Shown piece by piece: positions 38,508-48,881 of a DNA stretch of 64,000 bases (positions within the stretch are counted from its first letter, which is position 1; each line of letters opens with the position of its first letter). The DNA comes from Pseudomonas fluorescens (GTDB taxonomy: Bacteria > Pseudomonadota > Gammaproteobacteria > Pseudomonadales > Pseudomonadaceae), in the NCBI RefSeq assembly GCF_902497625.1, contig NZ_CABVGX010000013.1, forward strand, positions 53,540 to 117,539, written 5' to 3'. The notes beneath the pieces are model-generated. The model was not told the origin of the DNA. It was given only the letters and a program-made list of their open reading frames with translations, and ran no database searches. A program made the position numbers and the translations under genes.

Positions 38508-39851
38508 ATGCCGTCGCTTTTCAAACGCTCCCTGCTGCCTAAACTGCGCAGTTTCCCGCTGACCGCCGAGGCCGTCACCATTCTCTCCGGCGCTGCCGAA
38601 TTTCGCCGTTGCCTGCTGGAGCAGATCGCCAGCGCGACCCGGCGCATCTACATCGTTGCGCTGTACCTGCAACAGGATGAAGCCGGCCAGGAAATTCTCG
38701 ATGCCTTGCACGCAGCCAAACTGGCGCGTCCGGAGCTGGACGTGGTGGTGGTGGTCGACTGGTTGCGCGCCCAGCGCGGTTTGATCGGCGCCGGCAAACA
38801 GCCGGGCAACTCGGCGTGGTATCAGGAAGCGACTCGTACGCATCAAAGCGAAGTACCGATATACGGCGTTCCGGTGCAAACCCGTGAGCTGTTCGGCGTC
38901 TTGCATCTGAAAGGTTTTGTTATCGACGACTGCGTGATTTACAGCGGCGCGAGCCTGAACAACGTCTATCTGCACAAATTCGACAAGTACCGGTACGACC
39001 GCTATCACCTGTTGAACAACGCCGCGCTGGCCGATTCGATGCAGCACCTGATTCAGCACGGCCTGATCGCCTCCAAGGCAGTTCACCGTCTCGATCTGCC
39101 GAATCTGCCCACCACCCGCAGCCTGCGCAATGACATCGGCGACCTGCGCAGTCGCCTCAAACATGCCGCGTATGACACCACTGCCGGCAGTACCGCCAGG
39201 AACGGTTTGTCGGTCAGCCCGCTATTGGGAGTCGGCAAGAATAACCCTCTGAGCCGGGTCATCTGCGAATTGATTGCCAGCGCCAAATACCAACTGACTA
39301 TCTGCACGCCGTATTTCAATCTGCCACTGGCCGTGACCCGGGAAATCAATCGGGCACTGGCGCGCGGGGTGAAGATCGACATTGTGGTGGGCGACAAGAC
39401 GGCCAACGATTTCTACATCCCGCCGAGCGAGCCGTTCAAGGTGATTTCGGCGCTGCCGTACCTTTATGAAATCAGTCTGCGGCGCTTCGCCAAGCGCCAC
39501 AGTCGCAGCGTCGAGAGTGGCCAGTTGAACCTGCACCTGTGGAAGGATGGAGAACACACCTATCACCTCAAAGGCATGTGGGTCGATGAGCGCTACACCT
39601 TGCTGACCGGCAACAACCTCAACCCGCGGGCTTTCCGTCTTGACCTGGAAAACGGCGTGCTGATCGATGATCCACACGGCGAAATGCTTGAGCCTCGCGC
39701 ACGGGAACTGCAAGAGATTTTTCAGCACACTTCGCGGATCGAGCGGTATCAGGATTTGCAGACGATGCCGGACTATCCGGCCGGGGTAGCGAAGTTTCTC
39801 AAGCGCGTGAGTCGGGTGCGCATTGAGCGTTGGCTGTACCGGATTCTGTAA
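38508..39851 (+). CDS. pssA: CDP-diacylglycerol-serine O-phosphatidyltransferase PssA (E. coli type)
   Basis: PssA makes phosphatidylserine, the precursor of phosphatidylethanolamine, from CDP-diacylglycerol and serine. This 447-residue protein is the phospholipase-D-fold type and aligns by eye with E. coli PssA throughout: FRRCLLEQIASATRRIYIVA, VLHLKGFVIDDCVIYSGASL, KYRYDRYHLL, LTICTPYFNLP. It has two HKD-type motifs, HLKGFVIDD and HLKGMWVDERY with LLTGNNLNPRAFRLDLEN. It ends with the basic RVRIERWLYRIL tail that binds membranes. The ATG at 38508 matches the E. coli start; the longer frame is not used. It stands alone. Confidence 0.95.
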   Translation: MPSLFKRSLLPKLRSFPLTAEAVTILSGAAEFRRCLLEQIASATRRIYIVALYLQQDEAGQEILDALHAAKLARPELDVVVVVDWLRAQRGLIGAGKQPGNSAWYQEATRTHQSEVPIYGVPVQTRELFGVLHLKGFVIDDCVIYSGASLNNVYLHKFDKYRYDRYHLLNNAALADSMQHLIQHGLIASKAVHRLDLPNLPTTRSLRNDIGDLRSRLKHAAYDTTAGSTARNGLSVSPLLGVGKNNPLSRVICELIASAKYQLTICTPYFNLPLAVTREINRALARGVKIDIVVGDKTANDFYIPPSEPFKVISALPYLYEISLRRFAKRHSRSVESGQLNLHLWKDGEHTYHLKGMWVDERYTLLTGNNLNPRAFRLDLENGVLIDDPHGEMLEPRARELQEIFQHTSRIERYQDLQTMPDYPAGVAKFLKRVSRVRIERWLYRIL

Positions 39852-39964
39852 ACAGCTCGGGATTGTCCGTTGATTGTGCTCAAGCTCACGGTGCAAAGGC
39901 TTCAAAGCACCGCCATGCGCTACTATGCGCATCATCCTGAAAACAACATGGCCCACCTCGTTCC

Positions 39965-40981
39965 ATGGCGGAAAAAGACACCATCTCTATCCAACTGGTG
40001 CGTGAAGCGCTGTTGCAAAGTTGCGCGCCGGGCGCGGCCACCGTCGAGGTACTGAACAAGGTTGGCATCGATCCCGGGTTGTTAACAAACCCCACGGCCC
40101 GCGTCCCGGCCACTGCGTATGCGCGGTTGTGGCGTTTGCTGGCCCGGCGCCGCGACGACGAGTTCTTTGGCATGGACCCGCGCGAGCTCAAGTCGGGTAG
40201 CCTGGCCTTTCTGTGCCGCTGTGCGATGGCCCAGTCCACCCTTGCGGCGGGCTTGACCTCGGGTCTCGACTTTCTCTCGCTGATGCTCGAGCAACTGCCG
40301 GCGCAACTGGTGCGTCAGCAGAGCCTGGCGGAAATTGTCCTGCTCGAAGACGATCGCGACCCGCGTCGGGCCTTCACCTATTTCACTTACTGGATGATCG
40401 TGCACGGCGTTGCGTGCTGGCTGGCAGGGCGGCGGATCCCGATTCTGGCCGTGGAGTTGCGCTGTGCGGCGCCGGATTTCTGCGACGATTACCAAGTTAT
40501 GTTTTCGCAAAACCTGCGCTTTGATCGGCCCCGCACCCGTATGATTTTTTCTGCCGATTGCCTGGACCTGCCGATCAAGCGCAGCGCTGAAGAGCTCAAG
40601 CGTTTCCTTGCTCATGCGCCGGCAAACATCCTGGTCAAGTACCGCGACCCGCAGAGCCTGGCCAGCCGGATCAAACATGATTTGCGCCATTTGCCCGCCG
40701 AGCATTGGCCGGAAACCGAGGCGCTGGCGCAGCAATTGTGCATGTCCGCCTCGACGTTGCGTCGGCGTCTGGCCGAGGAAGGGCAGACCTATCAAGGGCT
40801 CAAGGACAGCGTGCGCAAGGAGTTGGCGATTGTCTGGCTGGCCGAGCCGGCGATCAGTTTTGCCGAGATCGCCACGCGGCTGGGGTTCGCCGATGCGAGC
40901 TCGTTCTACAAGGCGTTCCGCAAGTGGTCGGGGTCGAATCCGGGGCATTATCGGAGTCTGATTTTGAACGAGGCTGATTGA
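39965..40981 (+). CDS. AraC family regulator with arabinose-binding-like N-terminus
   Basis: A 338-residue regulator. Residues 1-190 form the long helical ligand domain of the OruR/ArgR-like AraC group (ARVPATAYARLWRLLARRRDD, GSLAFLCRCAMAQSTLAAGL). The last 100 residues carry the double helix-turn-helix (LCMSASTLRRRLAEEGQTYQ and FAEIATRLGFADASSFYKAF). Such proteins are usually activators responding to small metabolites. No obvious partner operon is adjacent. Upstream is pssA on the same strand, 113 bases away; downstream genes are on the other strand. Confidence 0.92.
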   Translation: MAEKDTISIQLVREALLQSCAPGAATVEVLNKVGIDPGLLTNPTARVPATAYARLWRLLARRRDDEFFGMDPRELKSGSLAFLCRCAMAQSTLAAGLTSGLDFLSLMLEQLPAQLVRQQSLAEIVLLEDDRDPRRAFTYFTYWMIVHGVACWLAGRRIPILAVELRCAAPDFCDDYQVMFSQNLRFDRPRTRMIFSADCLDLPIKRSAEELKRFLAHAPANILVKYRDPQSLASRIKHDLRHLPAEHWPETEALAQQLCMSASTLRRRLAEEGQTYQGLKDSVRKELAIVWLAEPAISFAEIATRLGFADASSFYKAFRKWSGSNPGHYRSLILNEAD

Positions 40982-41038
40982 TCGAACCTCGGATTGACTG
41001 ACCTTCCACCGGCGACCCCAGAGGCGAGCATTGCGCCT

Positions 41039-41557
41039 CTAATCTGGCTGGGGAATGCGACGCAGCACGTCATCATAGGCAACCAGGTCAAGAAACGCTG
41101 TCACCTCGGTCGCCCGGCCTCCCTCCATGCGCAAGATCCAGACGTAACTGTTGGTGTAGGGCTTGCCGTCGCGCGCGAGGGCTTGCCCCTCCCAGTTGAC
41201 GATGACGTGAGCGCCTTCGGCCCAGATTCGTTTCGCGACCGGCCGGATCGGCGTGCTCAGGCGGGTTGCGAGGGGGCGGACCGCCCGCGCCATCAAGTCA
41301 TCCCGGCCGTGGTAGGTCCCCGCACTTGGCCCGGAGCCCTTGATCGTCCAGACGACGTCAGGCGCCAACACTTCGTTGAAGAAACCGGAACCACCGGCGG
41401 CCCAACGATCGAAAGCCGCCGAAACGACGGCTCTGTTGTGCGCGATGGGCGCCGCCTGTGTGGGCGCTACCTCGGCCAGGGCTGGCACTGTAAAGCCAAC
41501 AAGAACCGCGCAAAATACGGCCGTGGTAAAACCCTTTGCAATCGTTATGCGGGTCAT
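41039..41557 (-). CDS. Secreted SnoaL/NTF2-like protein
   Basis: A 172-residue protein with a signal peptide (TTAVFCAVLVGFTVPALA, cleavage likely before EVAPT). A SnoaL-type NTF2 fold follows: VVSAAFDRWAAGGSGFFNEV, VVWTIKGSGPSAGTYHGRDD, VIVNWEGQALARDGKPYTN and VWILRMEGGRATEVTAFLD. These proteins bind or isomerise small ligands. A periplasmic copy is less common. The ATG has GGAGG eight bases upstream and lies four bases after the aldo/keto reductase stop, so the two form an operon. Confidence 0.88.
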   Translation of the reverse strand: MTRITIAKGFTTAVFCAVLVGFTVPALAEVAPTQAAPIAHNRAVVSAAFDRWAAGGSGFFNEVLAPDVVWTIKGSGPSAGTYHGRDDLMARAVRPLATRLSTPIRPVAKRIWAEGAHVIVNWEGQALARDGKPYTNSYVWILRMEGGRATEVTAFLDLVAYDDVLRRIPQPD

Positions 41558-41561
41558 GGCA

Positions 41562-42632
41562 TTACCTCCGAACCGCGACGGTGTTCTTGCCGAAGATAAG
41601 TTGCTGGGCCATCGGACGGCCGATGAAGTTCTCCGGGAAAATAGGCGCGATCGCGCTGGCCAGGTCAAGGCGCTTCAGCTGGTCCGCTGTGAATGTGACG
41701 TCCAGCGCGCCGAAATTGTCCTCAGCCTGTTCCAGCGTGCGCGCGCCCATCACCGGCGAGACCACCGCCGGATGCTGCAACGTCCAGGCAAGTGCAACTT
41801 GCGAGCGCGAGGCGTGTAGCTCTTCGGCTATCTCACCCACTACGTCCGCGATGGCCAGCGCATGCTCGTTGAGATGGCCCGACGAGGCAATCACGCCCTT
41901 GCGCGTTGCCGAGACATTCGCCTCATTCTCGCTCGACAGGTCGGCGCGGCTGTATTTGCCGGTGAGTATTCCCCCGCCGAGGGGTGACCACGGCAGAACG
42001 CCAAGGCCCATCGCTTGCGCCATCGGCATGAGCTCATGCTCGACGGTACGCTCGACCAGGCTATAGCCGATCTGCAGTGCGACAAAAGGCGACCAGCCGC
42101 GAAGGTCTGCCAGTGTTTGCATCTGTGCGACCCGCCAGGCCGGCGTGTTGCAAATGCCGACATAGAGAATCTTGCCCGACTGGACGAGGGCATCGAGACT
42201 TCGCATCACCTCGTCAGGCGTCGTCGTGAAATCCCAGGAATGCAGGTACAACAGGTCGATGCGGTCGGTATCCAGCTGGCGAAGACTGGTCTCAACCGAG
42301 CGCACCAGGTTCAAGCGATGATTGCCCCCGGAGTTGATGTTCTGCGCGTCCCGCGCCATTGTGAATTTGGTCGCCAGAATGATCCGTTCACGCTTTTCTT
42401 TGATAAATCCACCGAGGATCCGCTCGGAGGCTCCATTGGTGTAGTTGACCGCGGTGTCGATGAAGTTTCCTCCGCGGTCCACATAGGCATCAAAGATGCG
42501 TTTCGCTTCTGCGTCATCCGCGCCCCAGCCCCAATCAGACCCGAAGGTCATGGTGCCCAATGTCAGGGGCGATACCCGAAGACCGGAGCAGCCGAGTAAG
42601 CGGTAATTATTCAGCAACGTTTGGTTAGCCAT
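41562..42632 (-). CDS. Aldo/keto reductase
   Basis: A 356-residue NADPH-dependent TIM-barrel oxidoreductase. Predicted active-site elements: NFIDTAVNYTNGASE (the catalytic Tyr lies in NYTNG, preceded by the conserved Asp), ILATKF with the Lys, and LLYLHSWDF with the His. The cofactor segment is LPWSPLGGGILTGKY. It resembles YajO/YghZ-type general aldehyde reductases. It heads a two-gene unit with the secreted SnoaL protein and is divergent from an AraC regulator 226 bases away, which probably controls it. Confidence 0.92.
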   Translation of the reverse strand: MANQTLLNNYRLLGCSGLRVSPLTLGTMTFGSDWGWGADDAEAKRIFDAYVDRGGNFIDTAVNYTNGASERILGGFIKEKRERIILATKFTMARDAQNINSGGNHRLNLVRSVETSLRQLDTDRIDLLYLHSWDFTTTPDEVMRSLDALVQSGKILYVGICNTPAWRVAQMQTLADLRGWSPFVALQIGYSLVERTVEHELMPMAQAMGLGVLPWSPLGGGILTGKYSRADLSSENEANVSATRKGVIASSGHLNEHALAIADVVGEIAEELHASRSQVALAWTLQHPAVVSPVMGARTLEQAEDNFGALDVTFTADQLKRLDLASAIAPIFPENFIGRPMAQQLIFGKNTVAVRR

Positions 42633-42858
42633 GCTTGCGTCCTCACAGGATCGTCAGAGGGTAGAGCTGTCGTCACTGGTATCCCGGCTGATGCCATCGC
42701 CAGCGCAAGAGAAGCTCACGGTTTTCCTGTGCTCATTTTCTTGAGATAGGGACGGTGCCGGTAGAACGCTTTTCCTGAATGATTGCACGATCATCCACAC
42801 GCCTTGGATAATGCCGACGCAGCCTCCAGGCCCGGTGCAATGAGCGCAAAGTGGACTA

Positions 42859-43752
42859 ATGCCAATGACTCAGCTCGAACAATTCCGTGACGCAATAGCC
42901 CGGCACACGCCACAAGACGGGACCTTCGAATGTCCGATCCCCGGCGTGAAGCTGATTCGATGGTCAGAGCCAACGATGCCGATGCCTGTCATCTATGAAC
43001 CGACAGCCTGCTTCGTCGCGCAGGGGCGAAAGCGGGCCACGCTCGGCGCCAGCGTGCTTCATTACGACCCGACCAGTTATCTGGTTGCCTCGGTGGGGCT
43101 TCCCGTGGTGGGCACGGTCATCGAGGCGAGTGCCTTGCACCCTTACATGAGCGTTCAACTCGACCTCGACTCGACAGCACTCGGGGAGCTGGCGTTGAGA
43201 TATCCGCGCTCACCCGCTCAAAGCGCAGTCAGCGCAGGCCTGACGGTCAATGAGATGACTTCTGGACTGCTCGATGCGGTCACGAGACTGGTTACGCTGC
43301 TTGATACACCGGCAGATATCGAGGCGCTTGGACCGCTCACCACACGTGAGATCTTCTACAGATTGTTTACCGGGCCAAGTGGCGGAGTCATCCACGCGAT
43401 GTCTCAGTCTGATAGCCGGCACGGGCAGATCGCGCGTGCGATTTTATGGATCAGAGGGAATTTCAAGGATGCCTGTCGTATAGATGATTTAGTCAGGGTC
43501 GCCGGCATGAGTCGCTCCGCATTCCATGAACATTTCAAGGCGGTCACGGCCATGAGCCCCTTGGCGTTCAGAACTCAGTTGCGGATGCAGGAGGCGCGTC
43601 GTCTTATGGTCACCGATGGTCTGGACGCAGCCAGTGCCGGACATACCGTGGGGTACGACAGCCCCTCGCAATTCAGCCGCGACTATTCCCGGCTGTTCGG
43701 GACACCACCGGCCAAGGATGCAAGTCGCTTTCGCCTGGCGCATGGCAGGTAG
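42859..43752 (+). CDS. AraC family regulator with AraC_N cupin domain
   Basis: A 297-residue regulator. The N-terminal cupin-like AraC_N domain has PVIYEPTACFVAQGRKRATL and YLVASVGLPVVGTV. The C-terminal AraC DNA-binding domain carries CRIDDLVRVAGMSRSAFHEH and GYDSPSQFSRDYSRLFG. This subgroup is typically found divergent from the aldo/keto reductase or short-chain dehydrogenase it activates, as here. Two in-frame ATGs lie together at the start (MPMTQ); either could be used. Confidence 0.93.
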   Translation: MPMTQLEQFRDAIARHTPQDGTFECPIPGVKLIRWSEPTMPMPVIYEPTACFVAQGRKRATLGASVLHYDPTSYLVASVGLPVVGTVIEASALHPYMSVQLDLDSTALGELALRYPRSPAQSAVSAGLTVNEMTSGLLDAVTRLVTLLDTPADIEALGPLTTREIFYRLFTGPSGGVIHAMSQSDSRHGQIARAILWIRGNFKDACRIDDLVRVAGMSRSAFHEHFKAVTAMSPLAFRTQLRMQEARRLMVTDGLDAASAGHTVGYDSPSQFSRDYSRLFGTPPAKDASRFRLAHGR

Positions 43753-43955
43753 CGCCCGGTTTTGCGCTCGTCTGGCACGCAGCACCGCGCTGAAAGCTGG
43801 CTCTGCGCGCCCCATCACCAGGCGCTCTCACACCATGGCCAAACCAGTCAACCAACTTGGCCGCTTTGACCATTGCCCCACGCCTCACACAGCGCGACTA
43901 TTTCCCTGTTGAATTCGGTTCCCCAACCTAATAAGAAAACAGAGGGATTCTGGTC

Positions 43956-45620
43956 ATGCGCGATTACTTGTCTGCCACCTCACAGTTCGATTACCAGACC
44001 ACCGTCGATGCCGCGCTGTCGGGTGATCTGACGGCGCTCAACGCCTGCGTCGAGTGTTGCGACCGCCATGCTTTGCCCGGGCGTATCGCGCTGTTCTGGG
44101 AAGGGCGCGACGGCGACAGTGCGACGTACACCTTCAGCGAACTGCAGGACAAAGCCGCGCGTTTCGCCAATTTCCTGCTGGCCCAGGGTGTGAAGAAGGG
44201 CGACAAGGTTGCCGGCCTGCTGCCGCGCAATATCGAATTGTTGATTACCGTGTTCGCCACCTGGCGCATCGGCGCCGTCTATCAGCCGCTCTTCACGGCG
44301 TTCGGCCCCAAAGCGATCGAACATCGCTTGAGCAGTTCTTGCGCCAAAGTGGTGGTCAGCGATGCGGTCAACCGCCCGAAACTCGCCGAAGTCGCCGACT
44401 GCCCGACCATCGTCACCGTCGGCGGCGGCAAAGGGCAGGGCATCGTCCGCGGCGATTTCAGCTTCTGGGCCGAACTGGCCAATTATTCCGCTGACTGCGC
44501 ACCGGTCATGCTCAGTGGCGAAGACCCGTTTTTGCTGATGTTCACTTCGGGCACCACCGGCCCGTCTAAATCTTTGTCCGTGCCGCTCAAGGCGATCGTC
44601 GCCTTTGAGCGTTACACCCGCGACGCCGTCGACCTGCGCCCGGAAGATGCCTTCTGGAACGTGGCAGATCCCGGCTGGGCCTACGACATTTATTTCGGTG
44701 TCACCGGACCCATGGCGATGGGGCATCCGATCACGTTCTACGATGGCCCGTTCACCCTCGAGAGCACCTGCCGGGTGATCAACAAATACAAAATCAGCAA
44801 CCTCACCGGCTCGCCAACCGCGTATCGCCTGCTGATCGCCGGTGGCGACGACTTCGCCAAATCGATCAAGGGCAGGTTGCGCATCGTCAGCAGCGCCGGC
44901 GAACCGCTGAACCCGGAAGTCATCCGCTGGTTCAATGATCAACTTGGCGTGGTGATTCACGACCATTACGGCCAGACCGAATTGGGCATGGTCCTGTGCA
45001 ATCACCATGGGCTGGACCATCCGATCCACATGGGCGCTGCCGGTTTCGCCTCGCCGGGCCATCGCATCGTGGTGCTGGATGATCAATACGCCGAACTGGG
45101 CATCGGTCAGCCGGGCATTCTGGCGATTGATCGCAGCCAGTCGCCGATGTGCTGGTTTGCTGGTTACGAAGGCGGGCCGACCAAAGCGTTCGTCGGCAAC
45201 TATTATTTGAGCGGCGATACCGTTGAGTGGAACCCGGACGGCAGCATCAGCTTTGTCGGGCGCAGTGACGATGTGATTACCACATCCGGCTACCGCGTCG
45301 GCCCGTTCGACGTCGAAAGTGCGTTGATCGAACACCCGGCGGTTATTGAAGCTGCGGTGGTCGGCAAGCCTGATCCGGAGCGCACCGAACTGGTCAAAGC
45401 CTTTGTCGTGCTCAGCACGCAATACCGCGCCGCGCCAGAGCTGGCCGAAGAACTGCGGCAGCACGTCCGCAAGCGCCTGGCCGCGCACTCATACCCGCGT
45501 GAAATCGAATTTGTCAGTGAACTGCCGAAGACCCCCAGCGGCAAATTGCAGCGCTTTATCTTGCGTAACCAGGAAATCGCCAAGGCCCAGGAGGCCGCGG
45601 CCAAGACCCCATCAGCTTGA
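43956..45620 (+). CDS. AMP-forming acyl-CoA synthetase (FadDx-like)
   Basis: A 554-residue ANL-superfamily ligase that activates a carboxylic acid through an acyl-adenylate to acyl-CoA. The P-loop-like [11 protein letters not shown] is near residue 200; YGQTELGM, the [14 protein letters not shown]sp motif, the [20 protein letters not shown] hinge and the catalytic Lys in TPSGKLQR follow. It resembles medium/short-chain and acetyl-CoA-synthetase-like enzymes. With the four genes downstream it matches the P. putida fadDx-fadB2x-fadAx-acd-fadB1x layout (PP_2213-2217, from memory). That suggests activation of a short or branched acid such as 2-methylbutyrate. Confidence 0.92.
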   Translation: MRDYLSATSQFDYQTTVDAALSGDLTALNACVECCDRHALPGRIALFWEGRDGDSATYTFSELQDKAARFANFLLAQGVKKGDKVAGLLPRNIELLITVFATWRIGAVYQPLFTAFGPKAIEHRLSSSCAKVVVSDAVNRPKLAEVADCPTIVTVGGGKGQGIVRGDFSFWAELANYSADCAPVMLSGEDPFLLMFTSGTTGPSKSLSVPLKAIVAFERYTRDAVDLRPEDAFWNVADPGWAYDIYFGVTGPMAMGHPITFYDGPFTLESTCRVINKYKISNLTGSPTAYRLLIAGGDDFAKSIKGRLRIVSSAGEPLNPEVIRWFNDQLGVVIHDHYGQTELGMVLCNHHGLDHPIHMGAAGFASPGHRIVVLDDQYAELGIGQPGILAIDRSQSPMCWFAGYEGGPTKAFVGNYYLSGDTVEWNPDGSISFVGRSDDVITTSGYRVGPFDVESALIEHPAVIEAAVVGKPDPERTELVKAFVVLSTQYRAAPELAEELRQHVRKRLAAHSYPREIEFVSELPKTPSGKLQRFILRNQEIAKAQEAAAKTPSA

Positions 45621-45633
45621 ACCCAGGGAAACA

Positions 45634-46398
45634 ATGATGCAGATCGAGAACAAGATTTTTATCGTCACTGGCGGCGCCTCCGGGCTCGGAGCAGCGACGG
45701 CTGAAATGCTGATCGCAGCCGGCGCCAAAGTGATGCTCGTAGACATGAACGCCGACGCGCTCGCGGCTCAGGCCCTGCGTCTGGGCGCGCAGAGTGTCGT
45801 GGCCGACATCAGCAATGAAACCGCCGCCGAGGCGGCGGTTGAGGCGACGGTCAAAGCGTTTGGCGGCCTCAATGGTCTGGTCAACTGCGCGGGCATCGTG
45901 CGGGGCGAAAAAATCCTGGGCAAAAACGGCCCGCACGTATTGGCCAATTTCAGCCAGGTGTTCAATGTCAACCTGATCGGCAGCTTCAACATGCTGCGCC
46001 TTGCCGCCGCAGCGATTGCCGAGACCGAAGCGGATGGCGACGGTGAACGCGGCGTGATCATCAATACAGCGTCGGTCGCCGCCTTCGACGGTCAGATCGG
46101 TCAGGCGGCCTATGCCGCTTCCAAAGGTGCGATTGCCAGCCTGACCTTGCCCGCCGCGCGGGAACTGGCGCGCTTTGGCATCCGTGTGATGACCGTCGCC
46201 CCGGGCATTTTCGAAACGCCGATGATGGCCGGCATGACCCCGGAAGTACGCGACTCCCTGGCTGCCGGCGTGCCGTTCCCGCCGCGCCTGGGTAAACCTT
46301 CCGAGTACGCTGCGCTGGTTCGGCATATTATTGAAAACAGCATGCTCAACGGCGAGGTGATCCGTCTCGACGGCGCCTTGCGCATGGCCGCCAAGTAA
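45634..46398 (+). CDS. 3-hydroxyacyl-CoA dehydrogenase type II, SDR family (FadB2x-like)
   Basis: A 254-residue SDR close to human HSD17B10, which oxidises 3-hydroxy-2-methylbutyryl-CoA in isoleucine degradation. Motifs: [14 protein letters not shown] near residue 11, the Asp in [11 protein letters not shown] indicating NAD preference, [18 protein letters not shown], then [20 protein letters not shown] and [12 protein letters not shown], all characteristic of the type II group. Two adjacent ATGs (45634, 45637) follow AGGGA, 13 bases after the ligase stop. Second gene of the operon. Confidence 0.94.
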   Translation: MMQIENKIFIVTGGASGLGAATAEMLIAAGAKVMLVDMNADALAAQALRLGAQSVVADISNETAAEAAVEATVKAFGGLNGLVNCAGIVRGEKILGKNGPHVLANFSQVFNVNLIGSFNMLRLAAAAIAETEADGDGERGVIINTASVAAFDGQIGQAAYAASKGAIASLTLPAARELARFGIRVMTVAPGIFETPMMAGMTPEVRDSLAAGVPFPPRLGKPSEYAALVRHIIENSMLNGEVIRLDGALRMAAK

Positions 46399-46410
46399 GA
46401 GGAATTCGTC

Positions 46411-47604
46411 ATGACGATTGCCAACGATCCGATTGTTATTGTCAGCGCTGTGCGCACGCCGATGGGTGGCTTTCAGGGTGAACTGAAAAGCCTGACCGCT
46501 CCGCAACTCGGCGCAGCCGCCATCCGCGCAGCGGTCGAACGCGCCGGTATAGCCGCTGATACGGTCGAAGAAGTGTTGTTTGGCTGTGTGCTGTCCGCCG
46601 GCCTGGGCCAGGCGCCTGCACGTCAGGCTGCGCTGGGTGCCGGGCTGGATAAATCGACCCGATGCACCACGCTCAACAAAATGTGCGGCTCGGGCATGGA
46701 AGCGGCGATTCTGGCCCACGACATGCTAATCGCCGGCAGCGCCGAGGTGGTAGTCGCCGGTGGCATGGAAAGCATGTCCAACTCGCCGTACCTGCTGGAC
46801 CGTGCGCGCAGCGGTTACCGCATGGGCCACGGTCGCGTGCTCGATCACATGTTCCTCGATGGTCTCGAAGACGCCTACGACAAGGGCCGCCTGATGGGCA
46901 CCTTTGCTGAGGACTGCGCTGAAACCAACGGCTTCAGCCGGGAAGATCAGGACGGGTTTGCCATCGCCTCGACCACCCGCGCGCAGCAGGCGATCAATGA
47001 CGGCAGCTTCAAGGACGAGATCGTGCCGCTGACGGTGACCGTCGGCAAAGAGCAGGTGGTCATCAGCAACGACGAACAGCCGCCAAAGGCCAAACTGGAC
47101 AAAATTGCCTCGCTGAAACCAGCATTCCGCGAAGGCGGAACGGTGACGGCGGCCAACTCCAGTTCGATTTCCGACGGTGCGGCGGCATTGGTGCTGATGC
47201 GACGGTCCGAGGCTGAGAAAAAAGGCTTGAAGCCGCTCGCAGTCATTCACGGCCACGCGGCATTTGCCGATACCCCGGGCCTGTTTCCGGTGGCGCCGGT
47301 GGGTGCGATCAAGAAACTGATGAAGAAAACCGGCTGGTCCATGGACGACGTCGAGCTGTTCGAAGTCAACGAAGCGTTCGCGGTGGTGAGTCTGGTGACC
47401 ATGACTAAACTGGAAATCCCCCAAGAGAAGGTCAACGTCCACGGCGGCGCTTGCGCATTGGGCCACCCGATCGGCGCGTCGGGTGCACGAATCCTGGTGA
47501 CCTTGCTTTCGGCGTTGCGCCAGAAAGGGTTGAAGCGCGGGGTGGCGGCCATCTGCATCGGCGGCGGCGAAGCCACAGCGATGGCGGTTGAGTGCCTGTA
47601 CTAA
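46411..47604 (+). CDS. Acetyl-CoA C-acyltransferase (thiolase, FadAx-like)
   Basis: A 397-residue biosynthetic/degradative thiolase that cleaves 3-ketoacyl-CoA with CoA. The acylated nucleophile is Cys92 in KMCGSGME. VNEAFAV, GHPIGASGAR with the catalytic His, and the second Cys in AICIGGGEA are intact. After the type II dehydrogenase, 2-methylacetoacetyl-CoA is the expected substrate, yielding acetyl-CoA and propionyl-CoA. It starts 12 bases after the SDR gene behind AAGAGG. Confidence 0.96.
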   Translation: MTIANDPIVIVSAVRTPMGGFQGELKSLTAPQLGAAAIRAAVERAGIAADTVEEVLFGCVLSAGLGQAPARQAALGAGLDKSTRCTTLNKMCGSGMEAAILAHDMLIAGSAEVVVAGGMESMSNSPYLLDRARSGYRMGHGRVLDHMFLDGLEDAYDKGRLMGTFAEDCAETNGFSREDQDGFAIASTTRAQQAINDGSFKDEIVPLTVTVGKEQVVISNDEQPPKAKLDKIASLKPAFREGGTVTAANSSSISDGAAALVLMRRSEAEKKGLKPLAVIHGHAAFADTPGLFPVAPVGAIKKLMKKTGWSMDDVELFEVNEAFAVVSLVTMTKLEIPQEKVNVHGGACALGHPIGASGARILVTLLSALRQKGLKRGVAAICIGGGEATAMAVECLY

Positions 47605-47612
47605 CCCGATCC

Positions 47613-47715
47613 CTGTAGGAGCGAGCCTGCTCGCGATAATCCGGAGAGCGCCGCGGGGCGTCAGGTGGTCAGCGTTATCGTTGACGACCATCGCGAGCAG
47701 GCTCGCTCCTACAGG
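47613..47715. repeat. REPIN-type inverted repeat inside the fad operon
   Basis: Opposed arms TGTAGGAGCGAGCCTGCTCG and its complement are about 60 bases apart, in the 136-base gap between the thiolase and the acyl-CoA dehydrogenase. It is the only sizeable gap in the five-gene run and could tune expression of the two distal genes. Confidence 0.82.
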
Positions 47716-47740
47716 GGCATTCACATCTTAAGGTTGATCC

Positions 47741-48868
47741 ATGATTCCCAACGACGAACAACTGCAGATCAGCGAAGCGGCCCGGCAGTTCGCCCAGGAG
47801 CGGCTCAAGCCGTTCGCTGCCGAATGGGACCGCGAGCATCGCTTCCCCAGGGAAGCCATCGGCGAGATGGCCGAGCTGGGCTTTTTCGGCATGTTGGTGC
47901 CGGAACAGTGGGGCGGCTGCGACACCGGCTACCTGGCCTACGCCATGGCCCTGGAAGAAATCGCCGCCGGCGACGGCGCCTGCTCGACCATCATGAGCGT
48001 ACACAATTCGGTCGGCTGCGTGCCGATCCTCAACTACGGCAGCGATGAACAGAAAGAGCGTTTCCTCAAGCCATTGGCCAGCGGCGCCATGCTCGGCGCT
48101 TTCGCCCTCACCGAACCGCAGGCCGGGTCCGACGCCAGCGGCTTGAAGACCCGGGCGCGTCTGGAAGGCGATCACTATGTGCTCAATGGCTGCAAACAAT
48201 TCATCACGTCCGGGCAGAACGCCGGCGTGGTGATCGTATTTGCGGTGACTGACCCGAGCGCCGGCAAACGCGGCATCACGGCGTTGATCGTTCCGACCGA
48301 TTCACCGGGCTACAAAGTCGCCCGCGTCGAAGACAAGCTTGGCCAGCATGCGTCGGACACCTGCCAGATTCTGTTCGAAGACGTCAAAGTGCCGGTGGCC
48401 AATCGACTGGGTGAGGAGGGCGAAGGTTATCGCATCGCCCTGGCCAATCTGGAAGGCGGCCGCGTCGGTATCGCGTCGCAGTCGGTGGGCATGGCCCGAG
48501 CTGCGTTTGAGGCGGCACGCGACTACGCCCGTGAGCGCGAGAGTTTCGGCAAACCGATCATCGAGCATCAGGCCGTGGCGTTTCGTCTGGCCGACATGGC
48601 CACGCAGATCGCAGTGGCGCGGCAGATGGTGCATTACGCCGCGGCCCTGCGCGACAGTGGCAAACCAGCGCTGGTCGAAGCGTCGATGGCCAAACTGTTC
48701 GCCTCGGAAATGGCCGAAAAGGTATGTTCATCAGCGTTGCAAACCCTGGGCGGCTACGGTTATCTGAACGATTTCCCGCTGGAGCGAATTTATCGCGACG
48801 TGCGGGTTTGCCAGATCTACGAAGGCACCAGCGACATTCAGCGCATGGTCATTTCGCGCAATCTTTGA
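47741..48868 (+). CDS. Acyl-CoA dehydrogenase, short/branched-chain type
   Basis: A 375-residue FAD enzyme that makes 2-enoyl-CoA and passes electrons to ETF. Signatures: [75 protein letters not shown]. The catalytic Glu is in [17 protein letters not shown] at the C-terminus, in the position used by short-chain and 2-methyl-branched dehydrogenases. The operon context suggests 2-methylbutyryl-CoA as substrate. Start ATG at 47741 follows AAGG. Confidence 0.94.
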   Translation: MIPNDEQLQISEAARQFAQERLKPFAAEWDREHRFPREAIGEMAELGFFGMLVPEQWGGCDTGYLAYAMALEEIAAGDGACSTIMSVHNSVGCVPILNYGSDEQKERFLKPLASGAMLGAFALTEPQAGSDASGLKTRARLEGDHYVLNGCKQFITSGQNAGVVIVFAVTDPSAGKRGITALIVPTDSPGYKVARVEDKLGQHASDTCQILFEDVKVPVANRLGEEGEGYRIALANLEGGRVGIASQSVGMARAAFEAARDYARERESFGKPIIEHQAVAFRLADMATQIAVARQMVHYAAALRDSGKPALVEASMAKLFASEMAEKVCSSALQTLGGYGYLNDFPLERIYRDVRVCQIYEGTSDIQRMVISRNL

Positions 48869-48881
48869 GAAGGAGTCCCTT